From Henckelia pumila (lineage: Eukaryota > Streptophyta > Magnoliopsida > Lamiales > Gesneriaceae), in assembly GCF_033568475.1 (NCBI RefSeq), contig NC_133120.1, positions 172,639,991 through 172,703,990 of the forward strand: a DNA stretch of 64,000 nucleotides. Reading direction: 5' to 3'. The notes under the pieces are model-generated. The model did no database searches and was not told the DNA's origin. It worked only from the letters and a program-made list of their open reading frames with translations. This document shows, piece after piece, positions 9,025-20,708 of the stretch. How positions within the stretch are numbered: position 1 is the first letter of the stretch; every line of letters starts with the position of its first letter. Position numbers and translations under genes: made by a program.

Positions 9025-12000
9025 TGAAACGACTCTAACTACTTCTTATAATTAATGATTAAATAAAAGGTTTTCGAAAATTTTATAAAAATTTCGGCAA
9101 GACCTATTTGTTTAAGTGAAAACCCGCCTGTTTCAGACAGCAAACAAAATTAAATGAAATAAATAAATGACCAACGACACAAGTAAACTAAACCAAGAAA
9201 AGAACGAGAATCCAAGGAAGAGATTCGACATAACAAATATCCAAAAGTGTTTAAAAATCTAATGTTTACATGCCCAAAACAATTCTAACTAAACATTACA
9301 TATACATTTGACAAATAAACAAAATAAATGCTTCTTAACATAAAAATTCTAGTAACTATGCGGAAGACGAGCATAGGTCGGAGGGATGTGTCGTGCCCGC
9401 ATTGCAGTCCACACGATAGTCTTGCCCCTCGATCTAAATGAAATACTCCTCACCTGAAAATAATAAGTGTAGTGAGTCTAAAAAACTCTGCAAGAATATG
9501 GTGGGGGGGGGGGGGAGGGAGGATAACGAGTACAACGTAAATACAAGCACACACAGATTTAAAGTAGCATATACTAAAAATACATTTATTTTGTGCACTT
9601 ACTTTAAACAAAATAGACTTCTAAAATGAGAGAACATGAATATAACATATGCATGGCTAAGTCATAATTAATCAATGTTACTGCATAAACTGTACTGATA
9701 CATAGTCATAAATATTTTGAACTGTAATTGTAACTGAATAAACTGTTATGGAACATAGACATAAATATTTGAACTTGGATCCTTGAATTGTGACTCTGTG
9801 AATTCGATCATGATCATGGCTGCAGTGCACTATGCCGCAAGAAAGTCATGATTTCTCCCAACCCGTCTTTCCCATACTTGGTAAAGAAAGCTAGGATTTC
9901 TCCCGCCCCGTCCAAACCCATAAATTTGGTAAGAGAAGTCAGAACGTCTCCCAGCCTGTCCAAAATCATACTTTCTATAGTCACAATTATCTCACTTTGT
10001 TCCTAAAAATATTTTCTTTCATTCTTGAATATGGGACTTAGCATGCATATGTAAATATGACGTACATGAAAATATTAATCGATAATCATGCATATGACTC
10101 ACACATAGATGATCGGGATGGTGATTTAGGGAACAACCGAAGATGGGGATCTAAACCATAAATTTGCACTTAGGACAACCCGAGCGATCCGCCCGTAAAA
10201 CCAATAACTTACTCAATTCTCACTCAAAAAGAATTCTGCTTGAAACCACAACTCCCTAACACTTAGAACTAAATAAAAAAGTTATCCTCGAGGTATTATC
10301 CATATCAATCATTCTATAAAAATTCGATTCCGGACAGCAACCTCCAAAGATTTCCAAAAATCCGCACCTAGCCATTCTAGCGCCTAGAACTCGACCAAAA
10401 CTTAACCGACTTACTTTCCGCTTGAAACGACGTATTCCTAACATCCTAGACCGATTCTAAACCCGAGCCCTTAACCAAAACCCGAGTTTAAACCCTGTTT
10501 TAAACCAGCCTCTTTACTGCCCAAACACTTTCAAAATTCTACTCAACCTTGCCCTTTACCCTCAACCAAAAACTTAACTACGTGACTCCCAAGTTCCAAG
10601 CCTCAAAGTTAGGGTCAAGACCAGCACTTAGGTTCATTTACAACACCTATAACCCGCCCATAATCTGCTCAAACTCAGCTCCATCGTGGCAGCCTCCAAC
10701 CACCTCAAACAGAGCCCAACAATTCATCCCCATTCAAAAAGCCTCAATGCCAATCCTACGAGCTAACTTCCCCGTCCTAAGCACTACCATGTGAACTACA
10801 TATCACCCATGGTAGTTCATAAATCACCAACCAACCATCACCAACAAAATCACACAACTTTTCGAAGATGTTAGCCAAAAGAAAAATCTGCATTTTCGAA
10901 AATTTGCTAGCACATGTACAATCCCATTCCAAAGCTTTAAATCATACATTCCTCAACATATAAACATGATTAGATCATTTTCCATACGAAAACCAAGCAA
11001 AACAACTTAGCCGTGATTTTTATTAAAAAAAAAAGAAAGAAGAACAGGGCACTAGATTTTCGAAAATGAGATGCAATAATCAAACAACAATCGAAACACA
11101 AAATAAGTATTCTACAAGGTGAGCAAATAAATCCATAATCTTGCCTAAACTTTGGAAAAAAAATCAAAGAATGAAGGTTGGATCGAAGGGGCTGCAACCG
11201 AGCTAGAATGAGCTAAACCGAGCTCAAGAACTTTGACCAGCTTGCTTAAGGAGTGGTCCGCCGGAGAAGAGAAGAAGATGGAGGAGCTGCGCGGCGTGGC
11301 TTGAAGGGGAAAAATGAAAGTCGATGGTGGTGTGTGAGTTTGAGCGTGAATTGTTTGTGTGGGAAATGAGATTTGAGTGTGAAATTTTAGTGATTAGCGT
11401 TATATATTAAATTGAGTGTGCGTGAGGATTTATTTAAATAAAGGAAAAAATACTTCTCGATTCTAAAAATACTACCTAAACTTAGGAACTAGGATTCAGG
11501 AATTTAAGCGCGCTAAATAAAATACAAGCTGGAATTCCTAATTTAAAATATGAAATTGGATTTTACTAGCTCGGGATTAAAATGCTATTCTAGAATTAAA
11601 AATGAATAATTTAAATATTTTGATGTCGCATCAACGAGTAAAATATTTAAACAACAAGCAGAGCGATAAAAAAAATAAATTTTAAACAAACTAATCAAAC
11701 GTTTAAAAGCAATTTAAATAAATACACAAACGAAAATAAAACCTTTAAAATGATTCGGATAATTAAAAAGGATTTAAATAAATAAGCTAGACATTTAAAA
11801 TAATTTAAAATAACTAACCGCTAAACTTAGACTATTTAAAATAAATAAGTTAGATAATCAAAAGTATTTAAATAAATAAGCTAAACGGTTAAAATCATTT
11901 AAAATAATAAATTAAACATTTAAATTAAAATCATTTAAATATGCAAGCTTAAACCTTTAAAATATTAAAACAATTTAAATTGCACAATAAAATCATTTAG

Positions 12001-12211
12001 ACAAATAAGCTTAAATAATTAAAAATATTAATTAAATAGTTAGTAAAATAAAATCATTTAAATAAATAATTAATCTTTAAATAAATAATTAAAATTTTAT
12101 TAAGACATGATTTAAATTAAAGAATTTAAATCAATTAAATTTAAAAATAATAATCCTAATATTTATTAAATTAATGCATGTGATTTAGTAAATTGGATTT
12201 TAAGCGTCACA
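9025..12211 (-). repeat. Gypsy E 5' LTR (about 3.2 kb)
   Basis: In element sense it starts TGTGACGCTTAAAATCC at 12211 and ends GAGTCGTTTCA at 9025. It belongs to the same family as the gypsy C LTR, which starts TGTGACGCC and ends GAGTCGTCTCA; the two share blocks such as CTAAATCACCATCCCGATCA. It is longer than the C LTR, mostly because of an AT-rich low-complexity stretch at about 11430-12180 built from degenerate TTTAAAATAAATAAGC words. A run of 14 G occurs near 9500-9515. No second LTR of this element is in the window. Confidence 0.85.
9838..9975 (-). repeat. Three-unit minisatellite in gypsy E LTR
   Basis: About three units of 45-60 bp carrying TTTCTCCC and CCCGTC with TTGGTAAAGAAAG, each diverged. 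The same three-unit array occurs in the gypsy C LTR at about 48345-48530, so it predates their separation. Confidence 0.75.
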
Positions 12212-12221
12212 TATGAAATTC

Positions 12222-12361
12222 AAAATCGAATCAAATAAACTTCGGTTTTAAGATTTATATCCGAATTACATAATACGTTTTCCAGTTCGGTTCGGTGTTT
12301 AATATTTCCGGTTTGGATTTACGGTTTTTTTGGTTTTATCCGAAATTTGAACACCCCTAGT
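12222..12361. repeat. Decayed DNA-transposon remnant (hAT-like end)
   Basis: A stretch rich in CGGTTCGGTTT-type words ending AATTTGAACACCCCTA. That end, read on the other strand as TAGGGGTGTTC, resembles a hAT-type terminal repeat common in plants. The opposite terminus is not recognisable. Confidence 0.4.
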
Positions 12362-12682
12362 TGCCCGTGCATTGCAAGGTCAATGCTAATTTATTTATTT
12401 ATTGTTCTTTTCTTTTCTTTTTTTTTCTTTAAAAAAAGACTGTTATTATAAATATTTTAAGTTAAATAATTTAAATAATTAATTTTAATATAATAATGCA
12501 TAATTTATAATAAATATTTAAATGAAATCTAAATATTTGTTATAATATTATATTAGATTGTTAGAAGAGGATAGCTGATAATGTTTCAAATAAACATGAG
12601 AGTAGATAAATACAATTTGACGTAATACATTTTAATTTTGCTATTAGTAATTAATTACTTCATGCATATTACGTAAATACTA

Positions 12683-12820
12683 GGTAGTATTTGGGAGAAT
12701 TTTTAGCTAGGAAGCACTTTTCAGTTTTTTCTTAACAAAATTTCACAAAATTTCAAAATTGTGTTAAGGAAAAGTTGAGAAGTGCTTTCTAGAAGCTTTC
12801 CTAAATGACCAAACACTACC
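12683..12820. mobile_element. Small MITE (about 138 bp)
   Basis: Ends are GGTAGTATTTGG and CCAAACACTACC (inverted, one mismatch), flanked by TA on both sides. An inner inverted repeat (CTAGGAAGCACTTTTCAG / GAGAAGTGCTTTCTAG) makes most of the unit foldable. Superfamily not assigned. Confidence 0.65.
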
Positions 12821-13443
12821 TAATTAACCTAATAATGTGAATAAGTTAAACATCAGAATCACGTTAATGCATTTACAAATAGCATAAAAACTCTTAATAG
12901 AGCACCTCACGGATCGACATAGTGTGTAGTGACATGACTTCGATCACCTACTAACTAAAAACTTAAGCATAAAATTACTTAAAATAGTTAAACATCAAAG
13001 GTACCAAAATAAACAGCAAAAAAGAAATACAAATCAGGCCGGGGAATACAACCGGCAACAACATTGTAGTGTTATATTTGTTGTCGAGTTATTAATAGTT
13101 CTTAGTATATTTATCCAGTGCATAAATATCTATCAAAAGCTTAAGAAGAGTTCTAAGTTTATTGTAATTTAGGTCTCACTTCAAATACGAGCCAATGTAT
13201 CATTAAATATTTAATTAAAAACTAGACTTTTTTTATATTCAAAATATCATTTTTAAATTGACAACCTTGATTTTCTACATGATTTTAAGCATTAGGACTT
13301 CAAAAAAATTGTCAGTAGCAGAGTTCTAAATACAAATTTTAAAATACACTAACTTAACTTATTAACTTTTGATATATCGTTTTTCTTAATTTTAAATATC
13401 ATAGAGTGATGTTTGTAACTTATCTATTCGTTATTGGCCTATA
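12821..13443. other. Unassigned AT-rich intergenic sequence
   Basis: No ORF, repeat structure or element boundary that I can support. Confidence 0.5.
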
Positions 13444-13826
13444 CCTCCGTTTGGTACCGTTATTAATAATCTATGTATAAAATTATCCTGTTTAATCACA
13501 CGTTCTTCTCAACATATTATTTATCCATCTATTAATTATAATTTTACATCAATCAAATCATTAATTATTTATCTTACATCAATTAAATCATTGAATTAAA
13601 ATTACTATATTACCCCTTATAAATAATATTATTTATTTTTTTTATTATTAAAAGAATAATATGGTAATTTATCATTTTAATATAAAATTTAATCAATCAA
13701 ATCAATATAATATAATATATCAATCAAATCAAATCAAATATCAACTATCCTTTCTTTTTTATTTTTTATTACATTACATTACTTATCTATATATTATTTA
13801 TCCCATCACGGGTACCAAATTGAGCC
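13444..13826 (-). mobile_element. Tourist-like MITE, copy 1 (inverted)
   Basis: Its reverse complement matches 14100-14503 over most of its length (for example ATAAATAATATATAGATAAG, then TTATAAGGGG near the middle). The right end reads ACCAAATTGAGCC followed by TAA. The left end (CCTCCGTTTGGTACC) is degenerate, so the left boundary is approximate. Only the PIF/Harbinger-type TAA flank supports the class. Confidence 0.7.
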
Positions 13827-14099
13827 TAAATGTGACAAATATTTATCATACTGGTTGGTATGATTGGTATGAATTGATAAGACATGAATTGACTATGCAT
13901 CTTTATTACGTCTATAGTTTGATTCAAGTTTGACAAATGAATATTATAATAAATCATCATATTATCCATGTAAATGAATTTATAATCTATACATTATACC
14001 TCGTTTTTCATCTCATCTTTCGAATCAAACAGTATTACACATGGAGTATCTATCATTCATAAAACAATAAAACATTATGAACTATAAACTATTGTTTAA

Positions 14100-14503
14100 G
14101 GCACCGTTTAGTTTGAGTTATGGTATAAATAATATATAGATAAGTAATATAATGTAATAAAAAATAAATAAAAAATGATAGTTAAAATAGTACTGGATTT
14201 GATTGATAGATTATGGTTTATTTGATTTAATTGATTAAATTTTATATAAAAATGTTAAATGACTATTTTGTCCTTTTAACAATAAATAAAATAAAAATTA
14301 TATTATTTATAAGGGGTGATATTGTAATTTGAGTTCAATAATTTGATTGATGTGAGATAAATAATTAATAATTTGATTGATGTAAAATAAATAATTAATA
14401 TATGAATAAATAATATGGTGAGAAGAACGTGGAATGAGATGAGATGAATTATACGTATATTAGTAATATGGTGAATTAGTAATATGGTGAACAGAACGGT
14501 GCC
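14100..14503 (+). mobile_element. Tourist-like MITE, copy 2 (404 bp, TSD TAA)
   Basis: Starts GGCACCGTTTAG and ends AACGGTGCC, giving a 9-bp perfect terminal inverted repeat. It is flanked by TAA at 14097-14099 and 14504-14506. This fits Tourist/PIF-Harbinger MITEs. It contains a short internal tandem repeat around TTTGATTGATGTGAGATAAA. It is non-coding. Confidence 0.82.
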
Positions 14504-14506
14504 TAA

Positions 14507-14914
14507 ATGTGCAAGTAAATAAACAGTCGGACAAAAAAACCTCAAACCTGCTTTTTTTTCGAGTTAAAAAAGAATTGTTTTAATGAAAAAACAGATGAAC
14601 CAACAGATACCATGATATATAGACATGTTCGTCCTATATAATCTGTAAATGTTTTGAGTGTAATAAAAGGTAACAGATTTATAATCTTCGCTTAAGATTG
14701 TAGAAAGCCGAGGTTTCATTTTTTTTTTCAGAAAACTCCATGAATTACTGGATTCTAATAGGTAACAACAATAGGTAACAACAAGGCAATTACATTAAAC
14801 TTCTCGAACATAAAACCTTAGAGCATAAACTAAAGTAACCGATTCGTGCACCGGTCCGATCCTTTCATATCTACAGGTTGCTTATTATCTACTACACCAG
14901 GTTCAAAATAAAAG
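14507..14914 (-). other. 3' flank / UTR of the Yippee-like gene
   Basis: About 400 bp between the stop codon and MITE copy 2. It has no ORF. AT-rich sequence here is the likely 3' UTR and poly(A) zone, but I cannot place the end. Confidence 0.5.
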
Positions 14915-16774
14915 CTATGCATCTTCAGCATCACTCAGAGTAGGACGAGTATCAATATAGAATTCCGAGTCCGCCCCATCAATTATCCTCCCTCTGTTGG
15001 CACGATTTTCGAGTGCATATGTTGAATGATAAACACAAGTCACCTGTGTTCATGGGTTCAAAGAAAATAAGAAGGCGGAAATTAGAATGAAAATGTACCT
15101 TTCAAGAACAAATTTTCCTTCTTTATATTTCTGGCTGTTCTCATGTGCGGTCTCCTGAAAGGGTGGGATGAAACGTTCGGTAGTCAGAACTTGAAAGAAC
15201 TGAGTGAATAAGTGAAAATGAAAAGTATATGGCAGGCGAGATTACATATTTCCAACCAACTATTTGCCCGCAATAACAGCAAAATATATCTGTAACAGTA
15301 TGTGTTCCCGAAAGCATCATTCTCTCCTCGTGAGGTCCAAATGTGATATTCACTCTGAGATCAACATTGCAGAGATCAAGAAAACTCAAACACATGTACG
15401 AACATAAAAAGTTTTCCAGGCAGAGCCAACAAGGAGTGACGTTGAAAAAAGTAACTTTCCAAAAAATTCATATATCACTTTCCAAATACATTAAATCAAT
15501 CATCTTCTCCCGATTTCTTAGTGTCGACCCTGGCTGGTGTGGCTAGTGGCATACAAAAGCTATTGGAGGAGTGTCAATTCATGAGCCATTTATGATGCTA
15601 ATGGGCTGTAAATCAAGATGTTGATGTAGTAGTAGTTTCATCAGCTACAGAGCTACTCTCAAGTTTTGAAATTAAATCGATTCAAAGATGATCAGACCAT
15701 ATGGTACGAAGAAAATAGATAGAATATATGGATGGAAACAAAGGTCAGGTAGGTCTATCATCTATGTTATGATCCCACACCAGTTCCCAGAAAATCATGA
15801 AGTGTTTGATAAATTTCGAAACCTCTCGTACCTAATAGGATGGTATTTTGAATCTGACTAATACCTAGAGCGTGTACACGACTACGGCACGATACATGGA
15901 CAGGACACATCATCTCAAAGTTTTTCAGGTCCAATAAGAGTACAATTATCCAGTAGTGAACTGATTTCTAGATTAAAGTGGCAAATACCGCAAGGTAGTC
16001 ACTAGACAGTCCATGTTCTCACATCCTCGACTGAGAAGAAAAAAAAAATGTAGCAATTGTCGAGTCCACATTCCTTTCCCGCGGATTTTGCTAGTGCTTA
16101 TATGTCATTACACGAATCACTTGTGATCAGATTAATTCTGATTTATAAACCTACAATGCACGGAACATCTCTTAGCTTCACTTAATGTGGCGAAATTGCC
16201 AATTCTTATCTTCTCCTACGTATGGCTTAATTGGGATTAAACACTGTTCTGCTTAGTTGGAGTCCACATTTTGCCCCAAATCGTAATCTTGTCTCAGAAA
16301 TTTTACTTGTCAAAACAAAACCACAAGAATCATTAAAACAAATTGTTGGAACAAGAGATTGTTAAAACAAATTATTATCATTATCGTTATCAAACTATCT
16401 GTTTCAAGAAAACAAGCATAATCAGTCCCATTAAACAAGGAATTTTATAAAAACCACGAGGAACTTACGCATTATTAAACAAATAAGCCTTTCCCCTGCG
16501 ACAATGAAAGGCCTGGACGCATGAATAAAACAAATCAAGCTTCAGCATCAAATAGAACAAGTGAAAGGAACAAATCAAGATTTAGCTATAAAGAAAACAG
16601 CCCAAAAATTCAACACACAAAATCCTAAAAGATTTCAAGCACAGCCAAATCTCCCCCACCAAAAGCAAGAAACTTTACCCGCGAAACAAGATCATCGGCA
16701 AGAGCTAAATGGGTTTTGCAGAATTTGCATTTGTAGGTTCGGCCCTCAAGATCCACCACAAATATCCTACCCAT
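14915..16774 (-). CDS. Yippee-like protein, complete five-exon gene
   Basis: Coding exons on the minus strand are 16774-16679, 16512-16469, 15354-15246, 15154-15099 and 14993-14915 (stop TAG). Every intron is GT...AG (166, 1114, 91 and 105 bp). The joined frame is open and gives 127 aa, the usual length for plant Yippee-like proteins. It starts [19 protein letters not shown]. Two CxxC pairs (Cys16/Cys19 and Cys72/Cys75) are the zinc-binding halves of the Yippee domain, with the family landmarks [10 protein letters not shown] (37-46), [16 protein letters not shown] (48-63), CGQIVGWKY (75-83) and [10 protein letters not shown]. It ends [12 protein letters not shown]. The family is linked to nuclear and centrosomal roles in animals; the plant role is poorly known. 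The gene appears intact and is the only host gene I find here. Confidence 0.95.
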
Positions 16775-18208
16775 CTCCACCCTTTTGCGTTGCACTGAAT
16801 CCGAGCTTCACGCGAACCTAGTATCTTTGTTCTGAATCCCTTTACCAGTTTCTATGTTTTCTGTGGTCTTTAAACTATGGGCAGCTGGCGATTGATATGA
16901 AACGAATCAAGCTTTATCTTCGAGAAATGCCTTGTTTTTAATACCAAATGTCCCGTTTTTTTTCTACAGAGAAACCTCGACTACTTTTTTAAACGTGACA
17001 CTCGAGAACATAAAATTAGAGTAAGCATGTCTCTTATGTTTTGTGACACAATCTCAGAAGTTTTATTAGTGAAAGAGATTATTTTTTTTATTTAGCATAA
17101 AAATAATATTTTTGACTAAAAATTAATATTTTTCTATAAATAACCCAAAAAAAAATGTCTCACGAATAGCATAAATTTGTGATAAAATTTATCGATACAT
17201 CGTCGTTATAGGACAGCTGTTTACCATATGAAATTATTCCCATCCAAGGTAAAACAAAAAGAAAAAAAAAACTTCTCCAAGGCAAACTCAAATCTGTTCG
17301 AAATTTTTCAAATGGAATGCGAGCCTAAATTATTTGTTTGATAGTTCGCGATTTTCAATATTTTTTTTAATATAATATAGTTATATATTAAATAAATATA
17401 TTTTGATAATTTGTTTTTGAGTAGGTCGCGAACATGTTTAAATATTTCGAGTCGAACTTAAATCGAGGTTTGATTCTGATGTAGCCAAAAAATATTCGTA
17501 TCCAAGAGATTGCTTTCGCAGAATCCGGAGTATCAACAATAACTGGTACGATCTCAGTCATGATCGTCTCCTTCCGGCAAAGGCACTCCGACGTACAAGT
17601 CAGTGATTACTCAAACAATAATAATCGAGAGCAGAACCTTATTATGCTAAAAAAAGTATGTACCTTAAGAATGAGGTAATTTGAGTTATTTATATATATT
17701 TGGAGAGTTTTGTGAGTTTGAGCCTCTTAAATTATGAGCATTTGTAGATTTTTGGGCCTCATTAAAGAAATCTAAATAACAGTTACATAATCTTGGATTG
17801 GACCTTATAATTAGGCTTGGATCCAGTAGATTTTTTGATCATAACCCATCATATTTGAACAGAATTCGAGCAAAAATATTGTAATTTTCGAGTTTCGAAT
17901 CAAATTCGTGTTTGAATATGTCTAATTCAAATCAAATTTGAGTCTTAAAATATTCTTAAATATTCTATTCGATTATTTTACACTTCTAGCTCAACTTATA
18001 CCTATTTTGCCTTTTTATATAAGACAAAATATGTTTTCATTTTTTTTTTATATAGCATGGCAATTTTCATTTAACACTAGAAAATTGCTTATAAAAAACT
18101 TATATAAATTAATAATTCTACTTCGGTGATATTTTATTAATTTAAAATTTATTAATTAATTTAAAATTTAATATTATTATTTTAGAGAGTATTTTTTGAT
18201 TGAAACAT
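16775..18208. other. Upstream flank of the Yippee-like gene with decayed repeats
   Basis: Holds the presumed promoter and 5' UTR of the minus-strand gene. Around 17010-17190 are words such as GTCTCACGAATAG in opposing copies, resembling a decayed small plant transposon. Around 17320-17470 and 17860-17990 are TCGAGTCGAACTTAAATCG-type words common in plant dispersed repeats. No other ORF is convincing, and a clear TATA box for the gene could not be chosen. Confidence 0.45.
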
Positions 18209-20484
18209 TGTAGTAACCCGAAATCCATTTTACGTAATTAAGTTGGTTAAATATTCTTAGAATAGTAAAACATGATTAAAAGATTTTGATATGATCAAAC
18301 GGACCGAAAAAATGACTCCGAGATGTCCGAAAATGGTCCAAGGAGCAAAGTTGGCTCAGGCAGTACGGAAGGTCCGAATGTGGAGCAAACGGGGAAGGTC
18401 CAAAGTGTTCGGAACAAGTGAGGGAGTTCGAAAGCAGAGGGTCGAGTTCGGAACTTTCGAACATGGGATCGGAACTTCCGAATGTTAGGCCATGCGCACT
18501 ATGGACGTGTCAAGTGTGTGTAAACACGTGGAGAAGCATGTAGATCGGAGCTTCCGAAGTAGGAGTTCGGAGATTCCAAAATGCATATTAGAGCTTCCGA
18601 TCAGGGGCATTTCGAGACGTGGAAATCATGCAAGATCAGAGCTTCCGAACCGGGGATAGGAGTTTCCAATCGAGGTTTATAAATAGGTGCCAAAAAATCA
18701 CAATTCAGTGTATGTTTTAGGTGTTTGAGTGTGTATAAGTTTATATTATTAGGGTTTTAGCCTTATACTGGAGGGCCGGTCGTTAACAAGGTGCTACGGG
18801 GCTTGTAGCGGAGCTGTGCCAAGGTCAGAGCCTTCGACATCAACGGGCTGACGACAAACACAAGTATAGTCCGAAATTATTATTAGTATTAGGGAGTATG
18901 TATTAGCTTAGTTAAAAAATTTATATCAGTATATTAGTGATGCATAATTTTCTCGACTTTTAGTGATGGACTATAGATACTTGTACATCTAGGCCAATTG
19001 TTGAGGTGCGTAAAGTACTGACTGAGATAACCAGCGAGTATGCATGCTTCTGTGTGGTAACTCGTATCCTATTTTACGAGCTTAAATGATTAAACATGAT
19101 TAAGAGATTTTAATACGATTAATCAGACCAAGAAATAAACTCCAGGATGTCAGAAAATTGTCCTAGAGTTAAAGTTGACTCGGGTAGTTCGGATGGTCCG
19201 AACATGAACCATGAGATATCGGAAGATTCGAAGTAACCGGACCAAGCGTAAGAGTTCGAATGCAAGATCGGAACTTCCGAATCAGAGATCGGAGCTTCCG
19301 AAGAGTTAGGTCATGCACACTAGTGATGTGTTGCCAGCGTTTTGAAACATAGACAAATGCATGAGATTGGAACGTCCGAAAGGTTAGATCAAAGCTTCCG
19401 AACAGGTAATTCGGCACATGGAAGACGTGCGAGTTTGGAGCTTCTAAACCCTTGCCTATAAATAGGGGTCGAGTTTCTTACTTTTGGTGAGTGTTTGGAG
19501 GTGTTTCAGTACTTTTTAGTCTATATTCTTAGGGTTTAAGCCATATACTCGAGGGTCGAGCATTAGCAAGATGCTACGGAAGTTGTAGCAGAGTTGTGCC
19601 CAAGAGTTAGAGCTTCGACAACAAAGAGCTGATGACGGACGCATGTATAACCCTAGAACCCTAATAGTATTAGGGAGTATCTATTAGTTTATTTAAGGCT
19701 TTTAGATCAGTAATGATGATATGTTAATTATTGACTTTTAGGATTGGACCCTAGACTTGTGCTACTAGGACTGCCTTAGAAAGCTACATAAGTACTTATT
19801 GAGATTTTCAGCAAGTATGCATGCTTATATGTTGCATTTTATGTGTCATGATACATGTTTTACTCCTTTGATATATTATGTTGCATGTGCATATTCATGT
19901 TGAGCCGATTCTCCTTCGAGATAGCCTTAGTAGTAGGGCTTCTCAGCCCTACATTCCTTGAAATATTTTCTGACACGACCATGATGACGAGGACTGATTC
20001 TACGGTGTTTCAGATGAGTGTGTGGAGGTACCCAGCGGAGTTGACCCAAGATGATACTAAATACTCATTGGCGCCCATACTGAGCATATATCATGTTAAC
20101 CAATACCCAGTCATTTGCATGCATCATACTAGGTTTGTATACTCGTACTTATCCTATTGAGCGTAGTCGCTCACATCCAGTGTTTTGTTTCTTGGGCACC
20201 CTATTTGACGGGGCAGGTCTCAGTTTGGATGACGTCAGTGGGTCGAGACAGGGTTGAGAGCTGGTACTGTGGAAGCAGTAAGTTCCAATAGTTCAGTAGT
20301 GTTATTACTGGTTTTTCGATATGGTTGTTTAAACGGTTTTTACCTTTGGTTTTAGTTACCGGTTGTATACCGCCGGTTTGGTTTGAAACATTGATTTAAT
20401 TTTTGTTGTCTTTTCTATTGGTTAAGTTATCTTGATTTCATGCTTCTTAAGGTTATAGTAGGTGATCTAGGTAGGGTCACTACA
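18209..20484 (+). repeat. Gypsy A 5' LTR with internally duplicated promoter
   Basis: Starts TGTAGTAACCCG and ends GGGTCACTACA, next to a degenerate PBS. About 18265-19060 is repeated as about 19085-19830. Both copies contain an array of GGAACTTCCGAA / GGAGCTTCCGAA words followed by a TATA box, TATAAATAGG at 18678 and TATAAATAGGGG at 19457. They then share AGGGTTT, CTAGAC and AGTATGCATGCTT blocks. The LTR therefore has two U3/TATA units in tandem. Confidence 0.82.
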
Positions 20485-20703
20485 TTTATGGTATTAGTGC
20501 ATGCATTAGTATATTTGGGCCATAGTTGAGATTTGTGAGATTGTTAGGTTTAACAATTGTGATTTCTTGTAGATAATAGATTTAGATGATGGTAACAATT
20601 GTGGCAGTAATGGACATTGGAATGAGAATACACTGAGATATCCCGTAGTCACTATCATCGTCGGAGATTCGACTTATATAGGTTTCGAAAGTTTGGACCT
20701 AAG
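20485..20703 (+). other. Gypsy A PBS and leader
   Basis: A decayed PBS, TGGTATTAGTGC at 20489-20500 (compare TGGTATCAGAGC), then about 200 bp up to the insertion of gypsy B. No intact coding sequence. A frame with GDSTYIGFESLDL could be a worn gag start. Confidence 0.55.
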
Positions 20704-20708
20704 GTGAT
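20704..20708. repeat. Target-site duplication GTGAT (left), gypsy B
   Basis: GTGAT at 20704-20708 equals 29787-29791, immediately outside the two LTRs. Confidence 0.9.

Noticed and set aside
9495..9520. Run of 14 G
   Set aside because: Simple homopolymer in an LTR; could be sequencing-length error, no function supportable.
13661..14545. Two short frames rich in Ile, Tyr and Leu
   Set aside because: They are chance frames in AT-rich MITE sequence.
16561..16821. An 86-aa plus-strand frame
   Set aside because: It lies antisense to exon 1 and the first intron of the Yippee-like gene and has no recognisable domain.
19855..20160. A 101-aa plus-strand frame
   Set aside because: It lies wholly inside the gypsy A LTR; non-coding.
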